Assembly: GCA_023935145.1 (NCBI GenBank) | Contig: CM043698.1 | Location: 87,561,001 to 87,625,000, forward strand | Direction: 5' to 3' | Length of the DNA: 64,000 nucleotides | Source: Bretschneidera sinensis | Taxonomy: Eukaryota; Streptophyta; Magnoliopsida; Brassicales; Akaniaceae | Shown here: positions 42,000 through 53,077 of the stretch, piece by piece | Layout: every line of letters starts with the position of its first letter | How positions within the stretch are numbered: the first letter of the stretch is position 1 | Made by a program: the position numbers and the translations under genes | The notes under the pieces: generated by a model | Seen by the model: the letters and a program-made list of their open reading frames with translations, nothing else | Databases searched by the model: none | Told to the model about the DNA's origin: nothing

Positions 42000-42970
42000 T
42001 CTAAACATGTACTATTTAATCCAAACCAGCACCAACGATCCGAAATGGATCTTGTTTGTTCCCACGAGTCACGTCAGACCCCACAGACATGCTAGTACAC
42101 CCGACTCATCCATATTTTGGCCTAAAATTCGCTAAGTGTTGAACTTTATTAGCCTAAAACCCACACTTTGTCTAATCAATGATCTGAAATGGACCCCGTT
42201 TGTTCCCACGAGTCACATTCGACTCCACAGACGTGCTTGTATCATCGACTTGTTCATTACATAAATATTTTACATTTTTGGCCTCAAAGCCATTAATTGT
42301 TGGACTTTATTAGCCTAAAACCCACACTTTTGCTAACCAAAGATCTGAAATGGATCCTTGTTGTTCCCACAAGTCACATTCGATCCCACAGATGTGTCAA
42401 TACCCCCGGCTCATCCATTACACGAGTATTATATATTTTTTTGCATAAAACCATTAAGTGTTAACTTTATTAGCCTAAAACCTACACTTTTGCTAACTAA
42501 CGATCCAAAATTGATCTATTTTGTTCCCACAAGTCATGTTCGACTCCACGGACGTGCCAGTACTCCTAGCTCATCCATTACACGATTATTTTAAATGTTT
42601 GCCCTAAAAACCACTAAGTCTTGAATATTATTAGCCTAAAACCTACAATTTTGCTAACCGCCAATCTAAAATGGATCTTGTTTGTTCCTACTAGTCATGT
42701 TCGACCCCAATGACATTTCAGTAGCCCTGACTCGTCCATTACATGATTATTTTATATTTTTGGCCTAAAAACCAATAATTTTTTTTTTAAAAACTTTATT
42801 AGTCTAAAACTTACACTTTTGCTAACCAACGATCCGAAATGGATCACATTTGTTCCTATTAGACACGTTCAACCCAACGGATATGTTGGTGCCCTTGGCT
42901 CATCCATTACGTAAGTATTTTACATTTTTGGCCTAAAAACCTCTAACTGGTTATTTTTAGTAGCATATAC
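42000..42970. repeat. Tandem repeat of about 160 bp inside the CACTA element, part 1
   Basis: About six copies, marked by GATCYGAAATGGATC at about 42038, 42181, 42342, 42502, 42662 and 42831. Each copy has GTTCCCACGAGTCACGTTC, ACTCATCCATTAC and a TTTTGGCCTAAAAACC block. The last copy is cut by the hAT element and resumes at 44531. Confidence 0.9.
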
Positions 42971-44530
42971 TAGGGGTGAGCATGGGTCGGTCTGAGTCGG
43001 GTTATCCTAAAATTTCAACCCAACCCATTCATACCGGGTTGAAAAAATCTCAACCCAACCCAACCCATGAACCCATCCAATTTTAACACTACCCAACCCA
43101 TTCTAATCGGTTTGGGTCGGTTTGGGTAACCAGGTTGATATCTTTTTTTACTAAATAATTAAACCATACATATTACATAACAAAAAAATATATTCTATTA
43201 AATCCAAAACTAAATCCATTCATATTACAAGTAAAATATGTGTGTCTGTCAGCACAAATAATATTTGATAACATGGAAAAGAGAAAAATTTTCTTATAGA
43301 CTACAACGGTTGTAGACTATGCTAAATTTGGTTTTTTGGATATTGCTAAGAAGTTTTTTGATGACATGCAAGAGAATGATATTATGCCATAATTGGGGGC
43401 TGCGTTGAAGCCAAACTTGGTAAGGATGCTTTGGCATTGTTTCATGAAATGTAACGAGTAATATAGAGCCTGATGAAGTGACCATGGTCAATTGCTTCTC
43501 TGCATGCTCACAACTTGGAGCTCTTGGTGTTAGAATATGGATTCATCGTTATACTAAAAAACACAATCTTCATCTAAATGTTGCACTAAGAACTGCTTTA
43601 GTTGACATGAATTTACTTACTTTAGAAGACTGTTCAATTACGAAGGAAATATGGATTTATGGACATATGCTAATAAAATATTTTAGTAACTAGGCATTTG
43701 TTGGCCGTGCTAGTGCTTTCTCACTATCAATCTAATTTTTGAACTATGCTTTAATGCACTTGGAAGCGACATGGGGCTCTTAAAAGCTCATAGAGAGGCA
43801 AACTGAATGGTTCAATAATGTTTGCATGAAAGGCTTCCAACAAGTTGGTATTAGTGAGCTTTATCATACATTCAACATTTTTTCCATCAACATTATGGTA
43901 CATCTTTTTGGAATATAAATTTATCTGCATATATTTATCTCGACTGGAATCTTGTAGATTAGAGTGTTAATTTCTATTTTATTTTATAGTTACAACGGTA
44001 CAAGAAATCAAAATTTTGTTAGCATAAGTTAACTGTGCATAAATTTTTTCTGATTAAAGTTATGCTTAAGAATAATTATGAAAACTATTTCGTAACTCGA
44101 AATCAGTATTTGTTTATAGTGTAAATATTTGAAATTAAAATATGGGTAATTGAAAAATATAATACTTGTTTGGACATTAGAGTATCTGCTATATATAATT
44201 TTATATACTAATAGCAATTAGAATGGACATTTTATTATTATATATTTTACAATTATACTATAATTATTTATACACTATTTTATATTCAATAAATATAAAA
44301 TATATAATTATATATTTGACCGGGTTATCGGTTTGGATCGGGTTGAAAATTTTAAACCTATGACCCAACCCAACCCACCAAGTTCAAAATATTTTCAACC
44401 TAACCCAACCCAATCTCTAAAAAGATACAACTCAACCCAACCCAATCTCTAAAAAGATACAACCCAATCCAACCCATTATATCGATTTGGGTCGGGTTCG
44501 CGGGTCAACCGGGTTCCATGCTCACCCCTA
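42971..44530. mobile_element. hAT-like element with 8-bp target duplication and captured PPR sequence
   Basis: Ends are TAGGGGTGAGCATGG (42971) and its complement CCATGCTCACCCCTA (44530). Flanks GCATATAC (42963-42970) and GCATAAAC (44531-44538) match at 7 of 8 bases, the duplication size of hAT elements. Subterminal AACCCAACCCA repeats lie at both ends. No transposase ORF is present, so it is non-autonomous. The interior holds a PPR gene fragment. Confidence 0.85.
43299..43700 (+). pseudogene. PPR protein gene fragment captured in the hAT element
   Basis: In shifting plus-strand frames: VDYAKFGFLDIAKKFFDDMQ, then AIIGGCVEAKLGKDALALFH near 43386-43446, then EVTMVNCFSACSQLGALGVR and NVALRTALVDM up to about 43610. 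These are pentatricopeptide motifs of the plant PLS class, which bind organellar RNA. At least two frameshifts and a stop break it. No introns are visible. The donor gene cannot be named. Confidence 0.8.
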
Positions 44531-44690
44531 GCATAAACCCAAAATTTTGCTAATCAGCAACCGAAATGGATCTCGTTTATTCTCATGAGTCACATTTGAA
44601 CCCATAAACATGTTGATACTCTCGACCCGTCCATTACATGAGCCTTATATATTTTTGTCCTAAAAACCCCAACTTCCATTTAATTTAAAA
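44531..44690. repeat. Tandem repeat of about 160 bp, part 2
   Basis: Continues the copy interrupted by the hAT element (GCAACCGAAATGGATC, TCATGAGTCACATTTG, CGTCCATTACATGAG). Confidence 0.85.
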
Positions 44691-44776
44691 TAGTTTACTT
44701 ACAGTGGGTGGTGCAGGTGGACCTGTCTCATCCGACGAGACTCCAAAGCGTTGCATTTGTTGCTCCATGAGCTGGA
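44691..44776 (-). pseudogene. CACTA transposase C-terminal piece
   Basis: The minus strand reads a QLMEQQMQRFGVSSDETG segment, then PPAPPTV. Gln/Met-rich coiled tails of this kind end many plant En/Spm-type transposase ORFs. It continues beyond element D at 54411. Confidence 0.6.
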
Positions 44777-44960
44777 AACATTGATGAGTGCTAAATATTA
44801 CATGTTTTAGCCCCTTAGTTTACATTTGTTGAGTTCTTAGTTATGTTATTTTGTGCTATTTTATCTATTTTCTGTGTTTTCTGTGTTTTTATATGTTTTG
44901 GAATAAAATAAAGCAATGTGAAAACTTCAGGGCTTAAAGAGCAAAAGCTGAGGATGCCTA

Positions 44961-45277
44961 GTGCGATCGAGCGCACAACATGTACGATCGATCGCACCTG
45001 CGATCGTGAGCACACAGCATGAGATCAATCGCACCTGCGCTCGAGCGCACCATACTTGCGATCGATCGCAAGTGACTCGCACATCCCACATTGGAAAGGA
45101 AACATTTGATACTACATATATATTATAGTGCACTGTGATGCGCTCGAGCGCAATAGGGCTACGATCGATCGCAGTTGACTCGCACATCCCACATCAGATA
45201 GAAAGCACTTACAGTGCGCCAGACGCATTGCATCGCACCATGCTGTGATCGATCGCACCAGACTTGCGATCGATCGC
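44961..45277. promoter_or_regulatory. Palindrome array D1: GTGCGATCGATCGCAC-type sites in the 5' LTR
   Basis: Centres at 44968.5, 44989.5, 45005.5, 45026.5, 45042.5, 45063.5, 45145.5, 45166.5, 45250.5 and 45271.5: five pairs, each exactly 21 bp apart. The first three pairs follow each other at 37 bp. Best sites are CTTGCGATCGATCGCAAG (45055-45072, 18-bp perfect) and TGCGCTCGAGCGCA (45139-45152). The core alternates between CGATCG and GCTCGAGC. It ends 56 bp before the TATA box. Confidence 0.85.
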
Positions 45278-45333
45278 AAAGGGGCAGTATCCCACATCGA
45301 ATTTACAGCTCATCGTGCTCCGAGAATTCCCTT

Positions 45334-45340
45334 ATATAAA
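45334..45340 (+). promoter_or_regulatory. Element D LTR TATA box
   Basis: TATATAA in CCCTTATATAAACAC, just downstream of array D1. Repeated at 53629-53635 in the 3' LTR. Confidence 0.7.
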
Positions 45341-46143
45341 CACTACCTCACCTCATTATTCAGTGTGCAGTCTAGTGGATTTCTACTAGCATTCTAGTAG
45401 ATCTCCTAAGGGCTTTTGCCACCACCGGGGGAAGTGCTGCCCAACAGCGTGTTGAATTTCTCCTAATGTACAGTCAGTTTTAATTCTTTTCAAGTTTTTA
45501 ATGCTTAGCACTTTTTATTGTGAAATTTAGTTTCATGATGATGGGTGGCTAAAATCTTCAGCTAAGGTTGAAGATAAAGCCTCGCCATTGTTTAGCATTA
45601 TATTTTCAGATATGTTTATACAATTCTGATATGTTTAGTTTAAATGTTATAGTTCAATTGTTTGAGTAAATTTTTATGATTGATAGTTTTTAATTGTTAT
45701 GTTGGATATTCTGTGTGATTCATCTGATGGATACATCGAATCCTTTTCGATTAAATTGGATTTCCTTTGTGATTTGTTAAAAGCGGATACATTGGATGCT
45801 TTTAGTTTAATTGGGATATTTGTTGTTTTTTGTTTAAGTTGGATTCATGGAATGTTTTGATAGATTATTTTTATATTGAAAATGAAGATATATGCTTTAC
45901 TTTGGTTGGGTGGATTCAGAAACCTTTGTGTTTTTATCATTAGTTATTAAATCAATTTAGTTCAGTTTATATTTTTTTTGCAAAATATAATTCACTATTC
46001 GGAGCTAGGTTAAAATAAGGTTAGTTTAAATAAAAAGCTATTTTCACAACGCACTCCCTGTGGATTCGATCTCGCACTTGCACAACACTATATTGCAAAC
46101 GATTCGTGTGCTTGCGAATAATTTAAAACTCACAACAAGTTTT

Positions 46144-46161
46144 TGGCGCTGTTGCCGGGGA
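46144..46161 (+). promoter_or_regulatory. Element D primer binding site
   Basis: TGGCGCTGTTGCCGGGGA, six bases after the LTR. One base from the TGGCGCCGTTGCCGGGGA form common in Athila-like elements, usually assigned to an Asp tRNA. Confidence 0.85.
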
Positions 46162-46306
46162 GTTGTTTTTGTTTGTGAAATTTTTGTCTAAATTGATTTT
46201 ATTTTTCTACTAGTTTAGTTAGCATTTTTGTTTTATTTTTCTTTTTGTTTTATTTTATTTTGCTGCTTCTGCTAGTTAGTTTGTTTTACTGTTTTCTGTT
46301 TGGTGT

Positions 46307-48195
46307 ATGCTTGGTCGGAGATCCCTGAATTTAGAATTGACACCTTTAGATCCCGATTTAGAAAGAACTCTTAGGAGACAGAAGAAGTCACTTGCTGAAC
46401 AAGAGACAATTGAGATGGGAGAAAACTTGAGGAACCAAGAGCAACCTGGAGCGTGGAACGTGGACTCCACCACGTCCCTCAGAGATTTGTTCACACCAGT
46501 TGCAACTAACTCATCTTCCTGCATCGTATTACCACCCACCAATGCTACCCGTTTTGATTTAAAGCCACATGTCATCCAACTCCTACCCTCATTTCATGGC
46601 TTAGATCTTGAAAATCCTTACAGCCATGTAAAGAAGTTCAAAGATATTTGTGCCACGTTCAAGTTCCAGAACTTCTCTGAGGAATCAGTCCATCTTAGAC
46701 TTTTCCCTTTTTCTCTTCATGATAAAGTTAGGGCATGGTTGGATTCCAACACGTCCGGGTCTATTACATCTTGGGAAAATTTGCTGAGTAAATTCTATAA
46801 TAAATTTTTCCCAATGTCTAGAGTGAATGAGTACCGAAAGGAGATTAGTTCTTTCACTCAAGAGGAGGATGAGAAGTTTTCTGAGAGTTGGGAGTGTTTT
46901 AAAGAGTTACTGATTAGATGCCCTCCACATGGATATGAGAAGTGGAGACTTGTTCAATTCTTCTACCAAGGGTTGACTCAACCCAACCGTAGCATGATCG
47001 AGTCTATGAATGGGGGGCATTCTTAAGTCTGACAGGGGATGAAGCATACAAGGCATTGGACAAACTTTCCGACAACTCGCAGCAGTGGGATTTTTCAAGT
47101 TATCGGGATAAGTCCATTCGTGCTCCTAGGAAAGGAGGCATCTATGAGATTAAGGATGAGACTAACTTGAAGATAAAGATAGATGCTCTCACCAAGAAAA
47201 TTGACGCTCTCACTATAGGCAAGTCCATCAATGCTGCCAATACAATTAATGACGATTGTTGTTCCATCTGTACTAGTCGTATGCATGTAGCACAGAATTG
47301 TCCATCTATGCCAGCTTTTGCTGAATGTCCCACGGAACATGTAAACGCTTTCAATGACTATCGAAGGCAATCAAGTGGATCCTACTCTGAGACTTACAAT
47401 CCAGGGTGGCGAAACCACCCTAATTTTTAGCAAAACCAATTGCTGAATCAGGGAGGAGCCCCTCATCATGCTCAATATCAATACCCTCCTGGATTGCCTC
47501 CACCAATTACAAGTCATGGTCGTTCAGTCCATCCAGCACCAGCATCTACTTACCATACTCCCACTCAAGCGCCAACGCCGGTTTCACAGTCATTGGAGGA
47601 CACCTTTGAGGAGTTCATGAAGATGACCGGCCAATCCATCAGCAAAGTGAGGAGCGCGAAAATAGTAAACGCCCAAGTGATTGCCAATCTAGAGAGTCAA
47701 ATGGAGCAAATTGCAAGTTACTTGCGTGAAAGAGAAAATGGAAAGTTCCCCAGTCAGCCCGTGACCAACTCGAAGAGACAGTTTGCGGTTGAAAATTCAT
47801 CAAATCCTATGCACAGGCAGGAACAAGTGCAATCGATTGTCACATTAAGGTCTGGGAGACAAGTGGACAATCGAGTGGAAGAGAGCCCTGCTATGCAGCA
47901 AGGGCAAGAAAGTGGCAACAAAGAGAAGAGAGATGCTGAGCCATCTACAGCCACTCCTACTGTGAATGACCCTCCTAGCTCGTTTGTACCTAAAGCACCT
48001 TACCCTGAGAGATTACAAGCACCCAAGAAAGGAGGGAAGTTTGAAGAAATTCTGGAGGTGTTCAAGCGAGTCCAAATCAATATTCCACTTTTCGACGCCA
48101 TCGAGCAAGTGTCATCATATGCCAAGTTCTTAAAGGACTTGATCACTACCAAGAGGATGACGAACGTCCCGAAGAAGGCATTTTTGACCGAGTAG
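46307..48195 (+). pseudogene. Element D Gag
   Basis: The first ORF (46307-47026) carries the retrotransposon Gag domain: LLPSFHGLDLENPYSHVKKF, RLFPFSLHDKVRAWLDS and a YEKWRLVQFFYQGLT block. A frame change near 47020-47050 moves to a second frame, which has the zinc knuckle CSICTSRMHVAQNC (about 47259-47300). It continues past TAG 47428-47430 to the basic C-terminal region (SIVTLRSGRQVDNR, then YPERLQAPKKGGK) and TAG 48193-48195. Both TAGs sit where a CAG codon would fit. Confidence 0.88.
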
Positions 48196-48717
48196 GTTAG
48201 CTCAATCCTTCAGTGCAAGCTGCTGATCAAGTATAAGGACCTAGGGTGTCCTACCATCTCTTGCATAATAGGAGTCAGCCAGATTTAGAGGGCTCTATTA
48301 GATTTAGGAGCCAGTGTGAATCTTCTACCCTATTCAGTCTATTTGTAGTTAGGGTTAGGAGAATTGAAGCCCACATCCACAACACTTCAATTGGCTGACA
48401 GGTCAGTGAAAATACCACTGGGAGTAGTTGAAGATGTTTTGATAAAGGTAGATCAGTTTTATTTCCCCGTGGATTTTATTGTGCTAGATACAGAGCCGGT
48501 CCAGAATATAGGGATTCAGATACCGGTGATTGTAGGGCGACCATTCTTAGCCACGGCTAACGCCCTAATCAATTGTAGGACAGGGGTGATGAAGATTTCC
48601 TTCGGAAATATGACAGTGGAGTTGAATATTTTTGATATCACTAAGCAACCACTAGAATTTGCTGAAGTGAGAAATATATGCTTAATAGATGAGATTATTG
48701 AAGAGATGGTGGATTAA
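48196..48717 (+). pseudogene. Element D aspartic protease
   Basis: Same frame as the second half of Gag. Active site DLGASVNLLP (GAT at 48301). TAGs at 48286-48288 and 48346-48348 interrupt it. From 48364, LADRSVKIPLGVVEDVLIKV and VGRPFLATANALINC complete the domain. It ends at TAA 48715-48717. Close in sequence to the protease end at the start of the window (element B). Confidence 0.85.
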
Positions 48718-49863
48718 TCAATCATGGAGGACCCCCTGGAGGTATACTTTGCTCAGTTTGGAGAGGATCTGGATTTGGATAAGTTACTTGAGCAAGCAAA
48801 TGCCATGTTAGAGTCTGCTCCTACGGAGAGTAGTGAGAAGGAAGAAACTGAAGAACTTGAGCATCCTAAGAAGGAACTTAAACCCTTACCGGACAATCTT
48901 CAATATAAGTTCCTAGGTCCAGCAGAGTCTTTGCCTATGATTATAGCTTCAGATTTGGTTGAGACTCAAGAGGAGAAATTATTAGATGTTTTGAGAGAAC
49001 ATAAGGAAGCTATAGGCTGAACCATTAAGGATATTAAGGGAATCAGCCCCTCGTTAGTAATGCACAAGATACATTTGGAGGAGAATGCCAAACCATCGAG
49101 GGAGCCACAAAGAAGGCTCAACCCAGCTATGCAAGAGGTAGTGAGGGCAGAAGTAATTAAGCTGTTAGATGCAGGGATCATTTATTGCATCTCTGATAGC
49201 AAGTGGGTGAGCCCGATTCATGTCGTGTCCAAGAGAGCTGGATTCACGGTAGTAAAGAATAAGGACAACAAGTTGGTGCCAACTCATGTTCAGTCAGGGT
49301 GGAGAGTGTGTATAGACTACCGTAAACTGAACGCTGCCACAAGGAATGATCATTTTCCACTCCCATTTATTGATCAGATGGTGGAGCGTTTGGCTGGGCA
49401 CGAGTATTATTGTTTTTTGGATGGTTATTCTGGATATAACCAGGTCCCCGTGGACCCCGAAGATCAGGAGAAGACAACATTTACCTGTCTTTTTGGGACA
49501 TTCACCTACCGTCGCATGCCCTTTGGGTTATGCAATGCACTTGCTACTTTTCAGCGGTGCATGGTCAGCATATTCTCTGACATGGTGGAACGTTCTTTAG
49601 AGATTTTCATGGATGACTTCTCCGTCTTCGGTTCAACATTTGAGGAGTGTCTGCACCATCTCACTTTGATTTTAGTGCGGTACAAGGAGAAGAACCTGGT
49701 GCTTAATTGGGAGAAGTGTCATTTTATGGTTAAGCAAGGTATTGTACTGGGGCACGTTATATCTCATCGAGGGATTGAGGTCGACAAAGCGAAGGTGGAC
49801 CTGATTTCCAACCTTCCACCCCCACGTACAGTGAAGGAGGTTCGATCTTTTCTAGGCCATTGA
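48718..49863 (+). pseudogene. Element D reverse transcriptase
   Basis: Linker (FGEDLDLDKLLEQANAM) and RT in the same frame as protease, with TGA at 49018-49020 (within IGW in relatives) and TGA at 49861-49863. RT blocks: WRVCIDYRKLNAATRNDHF, MPFGLCNALATFQRC, FMDDFSVFG (active site FMDD near 49606-49617) and LVLNWEKCHFMV. Catalytic residues are kept; only stops disable it. Confidence 0.88.
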
Positions 49864-50544
49864 GGATTCTACAGGCGATTTATCCAGAATTTCAGCAAGA
49901 TCACCTGGCCCTTGTGCAAGTTATTAATGAAGGATGCCCCATTTGTATTTGATGAAGATTGTAAGAAAGCATTTGGGGATCTGAAGAAGATTCTGACGTC
50001 CACACCCATTATTCAGCCACCCAACTGGGGTGTGCCTTTTGAAATTATGTGTGACGCATCAGACTATGCTGTTAGAGTTGTTTTGGGGCAGTGTGTTGAC
50101 AAACTTCCCCATGTTATCTATTATGAAAGTCCAACTCTAAACGATGCACAACTCAATTACTTTACCACTGAGAAGAAGTTGCTAGCAGTCGTTTTTGCAT
50201 TAGACAAGTTCAGATCCTACTTGTTAGGATCTAAAGTCATTATCTACTCGGACCATGCAGCATTGAAGTATATTTTCTCTAAAAAATATGCTAAATCTTG
50301 TCTTATCCGATGGATCTTGCTCCTGCAAGAGTTCGACATAGAGATTCGGGATAAGAAAGGTTTCGAAAATGTGGTGGCGGACCATTTGTCTAGATTGACT
50401 GTGGATTTCACTAAGGTCACCACTCCCACTTCTGAGACCTTTCCTGATGAGCAATTGATGCACATCGCTCACAATCCCACACCATGGTTTTCTGATATAG
50501 TGAACTACCTTGTCACCGATCAAATGCCTTTGCATTGGGGGTGA
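49864..50544 (+). pseudogene. Element D RNase H
   Basis: Same frame. RNase H starts at [13 protein letters not shown] (catalytic Asp at about 50053) and includes [18 protein letters not shown] and [14 protein letters not shown] small EEK/ESK drift is seen, for example [14 protein letters not shown] at 50542-50544 ends it where relatives read on into the integrase connector. Confidence 0.85.
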
Positions 50545-51792
50545 CAAGATAAATCAAAGTTTTTGGCCATGGTAAAATATTTTTTTCTGGGATGATCCTT
50601 ACCTGTTTAAGCATTGTCCCGATCAGATCATCAGAAGGTGTATTCCTGAGCATGACCAATCTAATGTCATCACCTTTTGTCATGATCATGCTTGTGGAGG
50701 CCATTTCAGTGCTAAAAATACCGCTGCGAAGATTTTGCAGTACGGTTTCTATTGGCCTACCCTCTTTCGAGACTCTCACGTTTACTGTGTATCTTGTGAG
50801 CATTGCCAAAAGCTAGGGAGTATTTCTAGAAGGAATATGATGCCCCTCAACCCCATTCTGATTGTTGAGATTTTTGACGTGTGCGGCATTGATTTTATGG
50901 GATGTTTCCCAAACTCCTTTGGCTATCTGTACATTCTAGTTGTTGTGGACTATCTGTCCAAATGGGTGGAAGCAGTTGCATGCAAGACCAATGACCATAG
51001 AGTTGTGGTCCAATTTTTGAAGAACAATATCTTTGCTCGTTTTGGTACGCCTCGAGCAATTATAAGTGATGGAGGTAAGCACTTTTGCAACAGGATTTTT
51101 GAGCAATTGATGAAGAAGTATTTCATCACACATATTTCATCACACACAAAGTTGCCACCCCGTATCACCCACAGACGAGTGGACAAGTGGAAATTTCCAA
51201 TCGCGAGATTAAGCACATTTTGGAGAAAACTGTGAACCCTAATAGAAAGGACTGGTCTTTGCGATTGACTGATGCACTATGGGCATATCGAACAGCATTC
51301 AAGACGCCAATTGGCATGTCTCCATATCATATTGTGTACAGAAAAGCCTGTCACCTTCCAGTTGAATTAGAGCATAGAGCCTATTGGGCTATCAAACAGC
51401 TAAACTTTAATCTTTTAAAGGCTGGATCCCCAAGGAAGCTCCAACTCAATGAATTAGAGGAGCTGTGAAATGATGCATATGAGTGTGCACGGTCATACAA
51501 AGCACAAATAAAGAAGACTCATAACCAAAACATTTTGAGACGAGCTTTCGAACCGGGTCAAAAAGTTCTTCTTTACAACTCACGCCTGCATCTTTTCCCA
51601 GGAAAGCTCAAGTCTCGATGGACCGGTCCCTTTATTATTCGGTCAGTTTTTCCTCATGGGGCCATCGAGATTGAGGATCCAAAGAATGGTAACACTTTTA
51701 AGGTAAATGGGCAGAGGCTAAAACCATTCTTGGAGTTGAGGAGTCCAGACATTGAGACGATATTGTTGATGGATCCTATTTACTCTGATTGA
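50545..51792 (+). pseudogene. Element D integrase
   Basis: After an extra T in a T run near 50580 the frame shifts. The zinc motif follows ([11 protein letters not shown], then [11 protein letters not shown]). Core: [18 protein letters not shown] (Asp kept) and an HPQT block with its Glu in [11 protein letters not shown] 14-bp tandem duplication (51120-51133 and 51134-51147) breaks the frame inside the core. TGA at 51466-51468 breaks the C-terminal part, which ends with [26 protein letters not shown] and stop TGA 51790-51792. Confidence 0.88.
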
Positions 51793-53077
51793 GGGTCATC
51801 TACTAAAGAGAGTATGGCTGAAGACTTTAAACTTAGCGCTCATGGGAGGCACCACACAGCTTATCTTTTTATTTGTTTATTATTTTATATATTTATGCTT
51901 AATGTTTGTTTCCAGTATTTTTTGTTTTCTAGTCTTTATTTTTCAAGGACAACGCGTACTGCAGATCAAGTTTGGGGGTATGCTATAAGCCATACCAGTC
52001 CAGATAGATCTCCATATCTCAGGTTAACTCTTTCCATATTATTTGAACATATTGGGGTCAATGTGTAATTTAAGTTTGGGGGTATGGGAGACACATTACA
52101 CACACTTTGTCATAATTTGTTGTTGTTTTTTTTAATGCATGCTCATGTTATTTTGAAATTTTGGTTGATCTAAACAATTTCTGTGATGTGATTCATTGGT
52201 GAGCTTAAATTTTGGAACACATGATCTGTTGATAAAGTTTTAAAATTTAGTTACTTACTTGAGGCATTTGAAAATTCACATGTTTGATCTCGAATCTAAC
52301 ACGAGCACATTAGTATGCATTATGTGAGGTATGACATGTGATTTTAATGTGTATGTTTCTATCTTAACTGAAACTGGATGACTTGTTGGATCAACACTTT
52401 GGCATATAAAAAAATAAAAAATAAAATAAAATGAAAATGATGATCATAAATAAACTTTCCACTGAGTAACTGGACCTCTTGCCTCAGTAAGCAGTGAGTG
52501 TTCACGTCAAAAGATTAGAATTTTGTTTAATAGTATTAAGGCCAGTTTAATTTTGTAGCCTTTTTTACTCGAATTAGTAAGTCCTAAGGGGTGTCTGTAC
52601 ACCTAATGCCCTAAAACCATCTGGTTTGGGAGTCATTGACTCAACACTCGCTTCATGGGTCAATTAGAAAGCTTAAGGAAACTAAATATAACAGAGCCTT
52701 ACAAAAAGAGAAGAAAATAAAAACCATGTCATTTTCGCTCATTCTGATGGGAAATGCGGTGAATCTTGAGACATATAGACCTTACACATTGGACTTATTC
52801 GGAAGCATCATTTTTATTTGCTAATTCACTTCACACTGAGTCAGACTTATGATGCATTAGCCTGTCTTTTGTAAGTAATTAGATTTTAATATTTCTATTC
52901 ATTGCGAAGATGGGTTTATCTTTTTAAGCTTACTCATGAATCATTATCATGGTGGTGTGTGCTCCTAAAATCTTTGGATACCATGAGTTATGAACTTATC
53001 TTTATATTCTTTGTTTTTCATTTATTTTTTAGTTTCGTATTGCTATGGGACTAGCAATATGTAAGTTTGTGGGTATT
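51793..53077 (+). other. Element D 3' untranslated region and polypurine tracts
   Basis: No third ORF. AAGTTTGGGGGTA occurs at 51968-51980 and 52072-52084. The second is preceded by ATTGGGGTCAAT (52051-52062), the hairpin form of the CATTGRGGACAATG motif in elements B and C. The tract next to the LTR is GTAAGTTTGTGGGTA (53061-53075). Confidence 0.75.

Larger units (their letters stand above)
44782..46137 (+). repeat. Element D 5' LTR
   Basis: TGATGAGTGCTAAATATT to CTCACAACA. Palindrome array at 44961-45277, TATA box at 45334-45340. GCACT occurs at 46051 and 46074; the 23 bp between them are missing from the 3' LTR. Confidence 0.92.
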
